Assembly: GCA_002683155.1 (NCBI GenBank)
Contig: NYST01000051.1
Span: forward strand, 1-10,639
Length of the DNA: 10,639 nt
Direction of reading: 5' to 3'
Source: Methanobacteriota archaeon
GTDB lineage: Archaea; Thermoplasmatota; Poseidoniia; Poseidoniales; Thalassarchaeaceae
Shown one piece after another: positions 7,238 through 10,639 of this stretch. The notes beneath the pieces were generated by a model. That model was not told where the DNA came from and searched no databases. It worked only from the letters and a program-made list of their open reading frames with translations. Positions within the stretch are counted from its first letter, which is position 1. Each line of letters begins with the position of its first letter. The position numbers were made by a program, and so were the translations under genes.

Positions 7238-8221
7238 TTAGTTTGTCCTTGACTCCGAGATCAAAGCGATCTCGGTAAGCATTTCTTTCTCCTCGGAATC
7301 GGGGAGTACTTCGATGTGGTCCAAAGCCCTCTCCACATGGTTCGAAACAAGTAATTTCGCATATTCGAACGAGCCCGCTTTCTCCAGTAGTTCGACCAAC
7401 TCTTGCAACCTGTCATCCCCGAAGTTGGTAAGGACGTCCTTCAACTGGTCCCTATTGGTCCCGTGTAGCATTGTTAGCCCGTAGATTATCGGCAAAGTCA
7501 TCTTACCTTCATGGACATCAGTTCCACGAGGCTTCCCAATGAGATCGCCCCCTGCCAAGTCCAGGATGTCATCAACAAGCTGGAAAGCCCTCCCCAATTC
7601 CATCCCATAGCCCCATAATGCATCAGAAACCTCCTCAATCGAACCTGCTATCATTGCGGCGCTAGAGCACCCTGCGGCGAATGGACCAGCAGTCTTGCCA
7701 TCAATTATTGCGTAGTAGTCCTCTGGTCTGGTATTGAGGTCATTTATATGCTCGAACTGGAGTATCTCTCCAGAGGCTATTCCTGCGCATGCGTCCCTCA
7801 CCCTGCCGACTATCCTTTCGTCGTACCTGGCCCCAAACTCGAAACCCAATGTGAAAAGATAATCTCCAGTGATTATCGCATGTGATGTTCCATGTGTCGA
7901 GTGTATTGTCGGCTTCCCACGCCTCATTTTTGATTGATCGTACACATCGTCATGGACAAGCGTCGCGGTGTGAATCAACTCGGAGGAAAGTGCTAGGTCC
8001 AATGCCTCTCTGTGATTACTCCCTCCTGCGGCTTTGTAAGATAGTATGACCAGAATGGGACGATACCTCTTCCCTCCCCCTAGTAGGACGTCACTAGCTA
8101 TTGACATCACGGGCTTATCTAGGCGCGAACTCATTTTTTCAAGGACCAACTCTTCAATGGAATCTTCGACAAAGTCCTTGATAGAATCTAGCGTCATCGA
8201 ACTCATTTTCTCCGCTTCCAT
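7238..8221 (-). CDS. Trans-polyprenyl diphosphate synthase (geranylgeranyl or longer chain)
   Basis: All-alpha isoprenyl diphosphate synthase of 327 residues that condenses isopentenyl diphosphate onto an allylic primer. Visible motifs are GGGKRYRP (48-55, diphosphate binding), the first aspartate-rich motif DDVYD (91-95), MRRGKPT (99-105), GDYLF (119-123), KTAGPF (176-181) and the second aspartate-rich motif DDILD (217-221). The residue five before the first motif is Ala86 (HTATLVHDD). Archaeal GGPP synthases usually have an aromatic residue there, and HTATL is common in long-chain octaprenyl or heptaprenyl synthases such as IspB. The product may therefore be longer than C20, perhaps a quinone side chain, although core-lipid GGPP synthesis remains possible. 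No SD precedes the ATG at 8221, and a TATA-like ATATAT is centred about 26 nt upstream, which suggests a leaderless mRNA. An internal Met6 is an alternative start. It heads a two-gene operon with the reductase. Confidence 0.94.
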   Translation of the reverse strand: MEAEKMSSMTLDSIKDFVEDSIEELVLEKMSSRLDKPVMSIASDVLLGGGKRYRPILVILSYKAAGGSNHREALDLALSSELIHTATLVHDDVYDQSKMRRGKPTIHSTHGTSHAIITGDYLFTLGFEFGARYDERIVGRVRDACAGIASGEILQFEHINDLNTRPEDYYAIIDGKTAGPFAAGCSSAAMIAGSIEEVSDALWGYGMELGRAFQLVDDILDLAGGDLIGKPRGTDVHEGKMTLPIIYGLTMLHGTNRDQLKDVLTNFGDDRLQELVELLEKAGSFEYAKLLVSNHVERALDHIEVLPDSEEKEMLTEIALISESRTN

Positions 8222-8243
8222 GGTTCATTCAGCCTAGGGGTCG

Positions 8244-8250
8244 CATATAT
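8244..8250. promoter_or_regulatory. Shared TATA-like element of a divergent promoter
   Basis: CATATAT (8244-8250) reads as ATATATG on the other strand and is the only TATA-like sequence in the 91-nt gap. Its centre is about 26 nt from the ATG of the prenyl synthase on the minus strand, which fits leaderless transcription. If the same box were used rightward, transcription would begin near 8273 and leave a leader of about 40 nt carrying the SD at 8301-8306. Single-box use in both directions is inferred. Confidence 0.45.
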
Positions 8251-8260
8251 CAACGGGTGC

Positions 8261-8291
8261 GCACGCCGCTCAGAATGGGTACAAGGCGTGC
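8261..8291 (+). repeat. Inverted repeat in the leader or promoter of the HemC-like gene
   Basis: GCACGCC (8261-8267) and GGCGTGC (8285-8291) are perfect 7-base inverted repeats separated by 17 nt. The left arm overlaps the 8-base palindrome GTGCGCAC (8257-8264). The right arm runs into eight C residues (8291-8298) that stop two bases before the SD. If transcription starts near 8273 only the right arm would be in the mRNA, so the repeat might be a DNA operator rather than an RNA hairpin. Function is unknown. Confidence 0.45.
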
Positions 8292-8300
8292 CCCCCCCTT

Positions 8301-8306
8301 GAGGTG
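8301..8306 (+). promoter_or_regulatory. Shine-Dalgarno GAGGTG selecting ATG 8313
   Basis: GAGGTG lies 6 nt before ATG 8313. The GTG inside it (8304-8306) is itself in frame and would add MDA, but it cannot easily be both the SD and the start codon, so ATG 8313 is preferred. The same arrangement occurs at atpH. Confidence 0.6.
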
Positions 8307-8312
8307 GATGCG

Positions 8313-9377
8313 ATGGAAAACCGGATAGTTGTAGGAACTCTGGATTCTCTCGATTGCCACGTTACTTCGCAGATTAACTCACACTTAGAATCCAGCGAAC
8401 CATCAGATATCGAGAATTCCGTCATACCCGTCGAGGATTTCGAATCCGGGATAAAGTCGCTTTCAGAAGGCGATCTCGATCTGTTCGCGTTCCCGGCATC
8501 AGATATTTTCGGAAGAGAACAGATGATTTCTGATAGCGGTTGCCAGATTATCGGGGCCAGAACTCCAAGACGTCCAAGCCTTGTTCTAGTATCCTCCGAC
8601 CGCCTTATGTATCAGCCCAAGTCTGCGATAATCGTCTCAGATTCAGGTTTGATACGGAGACAACTTCTCAGGGCCAGACCAGATTTGCAGGTTGTATCGC
8701 CCGAGGGTCTGTCCGCCCTGTATCCCGGCTTTCAATCTCCTGAAGATCGGAAAAAACTCCCCATCTTGTTGGCCGAACTGCTGGAGAAAGGCGATATTGA
8801 TGGTTTTGTCATCTCTAGGGCAGAGTACGACGAGACAAACCAGACTGAGAGGAGGCACACTCTGTTGTCCCAGCCTAACGAGAGAGGGGCACCTCACTTC
8901 GTACCACCTCCATATTCGGACCTGATCGCCATAGTTTCTAGAGCGGGCCTCCCTCCTCGATTGTCCGCTAAACTTACCGAACCGGAGGGCAATACCGTTC
9001 TTTGGGTACAGAGCAGGATTATGGCTGACTTGGACAGCTCGATGCACGGAATAACCGGATTGGAAGTTAGGCACAGGCAGGTTGGAGCAATCCTAAGGCA
9101 GGCAGAGGAGAGTCGAGATTTGGTGTTGGAGCAATCTTGCCACGATCCCGATGGAGAGATTTACCACGATGAGGTCAGGGTCGAAATAAGGATTGAGACT
9201 ATTTCCAAGGATGGTCGAAGGACCCTTTCACTAGAGAGGCTTGTGGCAATGAGCGAGTATCAGCGCGCCGTCATCGCCCTTTTGATGGACTGGTCAATCC
9301 TCATCAAAGAATCCACCAGGGACGTTCCTCGCGATCACCCCTCCGATGAAGATGCCACGCCCTTTCTCCCAGAATAG
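8313..9377 (+). CDS. Divergent hydroxymethylbilane synthase-like (HemC-like) protein, probably not a standard enzyme
   Basis: 354-residue protein whose pattern follows hydroxymethylbilane synthase, the tetrapyrrole-pathway enzyme that polymerises four porphobilinogens. By-eye correspondences with E. coli HemC are: RIVVGTLDSLD (N-terminus, about 4-14) with RVVGTRKSPLA; GDLDLFAFPASDI (53-65) with the ADIAVHSMKDV region; IIGARTPRRP (79-88) with the EREDPRD region; LIRRQLLRARPDL (113-125) with SLRRQ...RRPDL; KGDIDGFVISRAEYD (159-173) with GEYDAIILAVAGLKR; and VQSRIMADLDSSMHGITG (232-249) with AERAMNTRLEGGCQVPIG. On this alignment the active-site Asp (64) and the paired Arg (115-116) are kept. The Lys before that Asp becomes Ser, and the Cys that carries the dipyrromethane cofactor becomes Met244. 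Catalysis by the usual route therefore looks unlikely. The C-terminal part is longer than usual and ends in an acidic tail. No other tetrapyrrole gene is visible. Alternative: another two-domain periplasmic-binding-protein-like fold. Confidence 0.6.
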   Translation: MENRIVVGTLDSLDCHVTSQINSHLESSEPSDIENSVIPVEDFESGIKSLSEGDLDLFAFPASDIFGREQMISDSGCQIIGARTPRRPSLVLVSSDRLMYQPKSAIIVSDSGLIRRQLLRARPDLQVVSPEGLSALYPGFQSPEDRKKLPILLAELLEKGDIDGFVISRAEYDETNQTERRHTLLSQPNERGAPHFVPPPYSDLIAIVSRAGLPPRLSAKLTEPEGNTVLWVQSRIMADLDSSMHGITGLEVRHRQVGAILRQAEESRDLVLEQSCHDPDGEIYHDEVRVEIRIETISKDGRRTLSLERLVAMSEYQRAVIALLMDWSILIKESTRDVPRDHPSDEDATPFLPE

Positions 9378-9473
9378 AAACCGCAGAGAGAGTGCCCCTA
9401 ATCAAATCACACTTCACAGTCCAACTCTGGGGCAACCGATAACTAAGGAACCCTCTCGAGGGCCAGTGTAACC
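9378..9473. promoter_or_regulatory. Short intergenic region with palindrome CCCTC-TC-GAGGG and possible promoter
   Basis: The 96-nt gap between the HemC-like gene and the SAP-motif gene contains a weak AT-rich box, ATAACTAA (9439-9446), that could place a transcription start near 9466. It also has a compact palindrome, CCCTC/GAGGG with a 2-nt centre (9451-9462), and a looser inverted pair TGCCCC (9393-9398) and GGGGCA (9429-9434). No strong SD precedes ATG 9474; GAGGG at 9458-9462 is 11 nt away. A separate promoter is plausible but weakly supported. Confidence 0.3.
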
Positions 9474-10415
9474 ATGAGGGTGGACTCCAATTTACTGAAC
9501 TCTCTCTATACTGAGAATCTTCAGGATCTGAGGAAGAGGGCCGATAGTTCAGGTCTTTCGAAGTCAGGTTCTGTGGAGGTTCTGAGGGCCCGTTTGATCA
9601 GCAACCAGATTCTCTCTGAGCATGATTTGTCTTGGGAGGGCATCCAGTCAATGCCACACAAGGACATGGGTGATTTCCTGAAGGTCTTCGGAATCAAGTC
9701 TTCAGGATCCCATAAGGAGAGGAGACAGCGGCTTTGGCTTCATTTGAACTTCGACTCTCGGAGGATGACAATCGAGAATCTGGCAGAGATGAATAGGGAC
9801 GACTTGCATGAGATGTGTAAGAAGTTGGAACTCGATCTGACCGGCAATAGGACCATTCTGATGGGCCGAGTGGCTGGAGTGCTGACAAGCCAAATGAATG
9901 GTTGGGGGAGGATAAAGAGAAGCTTGAGGAGAAACGGCCTCCAGTCCGCCCTTTTCCAAGAGCCAGAACCCGATATCGTAGAAGATATGGAAACCACGGT
10001 GACCTCCGTAGGGGAATTCCAAGCCGTTCCAGCAGAAGCCTTGCTGGAGGACGCCAGCGACTCACTTTTGATCGGTTTGGACAATCAACCTAGCCACATC
10101 CAAGGTGATATTCTGACCATTCATGCCCGGGTGGGCGATTTGGAGAGGATGGTGGGGACCATCCTAAGGGGGCATGGAGGGGCATGGGGGGATTCTGAGA
10201 GGGACCTCTTGCTTCGACTAGCCGACAGGAGGGGGTGGCCAATAAACGAGCAATTCGTCAGGCATCGTGTTCTAATGGTCGCAACCAACATTGCTGAGGT
10301 GAAGGGCGCGGCAATGACATCTGGCAGTGAAAAAACCCCATTGGTCGAGGATACTGCAGAAACCATTGATAGGATCAGGTCCAAGCTTTCTTCCTTGGAT
10401 TCAAACAGTGAATAG
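9474..10415 (+). CDS. Protein with three tandem SAP-like motifs, probable nucleic-acid binding
   Basis: 313-residue protein of unknown specific function. The N-terminal half holds three helix-extended loop-helix units that fit the SAP pattern (two helices, a Gly-containing turn, then a basic residue and Leu): about 13-43 (ENLQDLRKRADSSGLSKSGS onward), about 60-92 (MGDFLKVFGIKSSGSHKERR) and about 105-138 (MNRDDLHEMCKKLELDLTGN). SAP motifs usually bind DNA or RNA in chromatin, repair or RNA-processing proteins. A basic linker follows (RIKRSLRRNG, 146-155), then an acidic stretch near 164-205. The C-terminal region (about 210-280) is predicted helical, contains Trp238 and Trp255, and is not recognised. 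There is no signal peptide or membrane segment. The start ATG 9474 is the first in the frame and the homology-like region begins soon after. It is convergent with the next gene, 6 nt apart. Confidence 0.75.
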   Translation: MRVDSNLLNSLYTENLQDLRKRADSSGLSKSGSVEVLRARLISNQILSEHDLSWEGIQSMPHKDMGDFLKVFGIKSSGSHKERRQRLWLHLNFDSRRMTIENLAEMNRDDLHEMCKKLELDLTGNRTILMGRVAGVLTSQMNGWGRIKRSLRRNGLQSALFQEPEPDIVEDMETTVTSVGEFQAVPAEALLEDASDSLLIGLDNQPSHIQGDILTIHARVGDLERMVGTILRGHGGAWGDSERDLLLRLADRRGWPINEQFVRHRVLMVATNIAEVKGAAMTSGSEKTPLVEDTAETIDRIRSKLSSLDSNSE

Positions 10416-10421
10416 CGAAGA

Positions 10422-10639
10422 TCACGAGGAACTAGAGAAGAAACCGAAGCTAGGCTCTGAGATTTCCATCGTGACATCTCTTAGGTGCTCTATCGCATCC
10501 TCTGCCGCTTCTCCGGAGGAGCCAGCCGAGATGCAAGCAGCAACAAGGTCATCGTATTCCACTAAGTCTCCACCATTGGAACTCAGTATCCCCAATATGA
10601 CATCTCTTGGATCAGCAGACTCAACTGGCTCAACAGGCC
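10422..10639 (-). CDS. C-terminal fragment of a protein with a winged-helix-like tail (partial)
   Basis: An open frame enters from the right edge on the minus strand and ends at TGA 10424-10422, giving 71 residues. It starts with an acidic linker-like stretch (PVEPVESADPRD), followed by a helix (VILGILSSNGG), two more helices (YDDLVAACISAGSS, EAAEDAIEHLRD) and a beta-hairpin-like end MEISEPSFGFFSS. This helix-helix-helix-wing order, with a final E-P-x-x-G-F turn, resembles the small winged-helix domain at the end of archaeal MCM helicases and some single-stranded-DNA-binding or other replication proteins. The identity cannot be settled from this fragment. The good length without stops, the convergent position 6 nt from the SAP gene and the lack of a competing frame support it as a real gene. 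Confidence 0.6.
   Translation of the reverse strand, partial: PVEPVESADPRDVILGILSSNGGDLVEYDDLVAACISAGSSGEAAEDAIEHLRDVTMEISEPSFGFFSSSS

Noticed and set aside
8643..9074. 143-codon minus-strand open frame inside the HemC-like gene
   Set aside because: The translation is Arg/Ser/Gln rich with no motif, whereas the plus-strand frame spans the entire region with a recognisable fold pattern and SD.
10121..10477. 118-codon minus-strand open frame overlapping the SAP-motif gene and the right-edge gene
   Set aside because: It lies opposite the well-formed SAP-motif coding sequence, is Ser/Leu rich as expected of an antisense shadow, and has no SD or domain pattern.
1..10639. CRISPR array, insertion sequence, prophage or defence cassette
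   Set aside because: No regularly spaced repeats, transposase-like or terminal-inverted-repeat structure, integrase or phage protein was seen; the window is filled with housekeeping genes at close spacing.

Overview
The window looks archaeal and probably comes from a mesophilic member of Thermoplasmatota such as the marine Poseidoniia (Marine Group II/III). The evidence is an A-type (archaeal V-like) ATP synthase operon in the order H-I-K-E-C-F-A, a polyprenyl diphosphate synthase paired with a geranylgeranyl-reductase-like flavoprotein, GGAGG/GAGGTG ribosome binding sites on internal genes, and TATA-like boxes about 26 nt upstream of genes that appear leaderless. The lineage is inferred from overall character; there is no rRNA gene to confirm it. 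No tRNA, CRISPR array, insertion sequence or phage gene is visible.

Region 1 (1-5289, minus strand) is most of the A-type ATP synthase operon, read right to left: atpH and atpI, atpK (proteolipid c subunit with a predicted signal peptide), atpE, atpC, atpF, and the first 158 codons of atpA, which runs off the left edge. Genes are 9-37 nt apart, each with its own Shine-Dalgarno (SD) sequence, sometimes overlapping the preceding stop codon. Products are the peripheral stalk (E, H), the membrane stator with the ion half-channels (I), the c ring (K), the central rotor (C, F) and the catalytic subunit (A).

Region 2 (5290-8221) holds prenyl metabolism. A UbiE/MenG-type methyltransferase runs rightward and ends in a 4-nt tail-to-tail overlap with a geranylgeranyl-reductase-like flavoprotein on the minus strand. 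That reductase lies just downstream of a polyprenyl diphosphate synthase in a two-gene operon. The reductase has no ATG, GTG or TTG that would preserve its FAD-binding motif. The only suitable start is a CTG with a well-placed SD. The synthase has the small residue before its first aspartate motif that is typical of long-chain enzymes. Together the three genes could make, saturate and methylate a menaquinone, although core membrane lipid synthesis is equally possible for the two minus-strand genes.

Region 3 (8222-10639) begins with a short divergent promoter region built around one ATATAT box. The first rightward gene encodes a protein with the layout of hydroxymethylbilane synthase (HemC) but apparently lacking the cofactor-binding cysteine and the active-site lysine. 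It is the most unusual protein here. Next is a 313-residue protein with three tandem SAP-like motifs, probably nucleic-acid binding. Convergent with it, entering from the right edge, is the C-terminus of a protein with a winged-helix-like tail.

Most of the window is ordinary housekeeping sequence. The points deserving a second look are the HemC-like protein and its leader, the CTG start, and the possible quinone-tail module.
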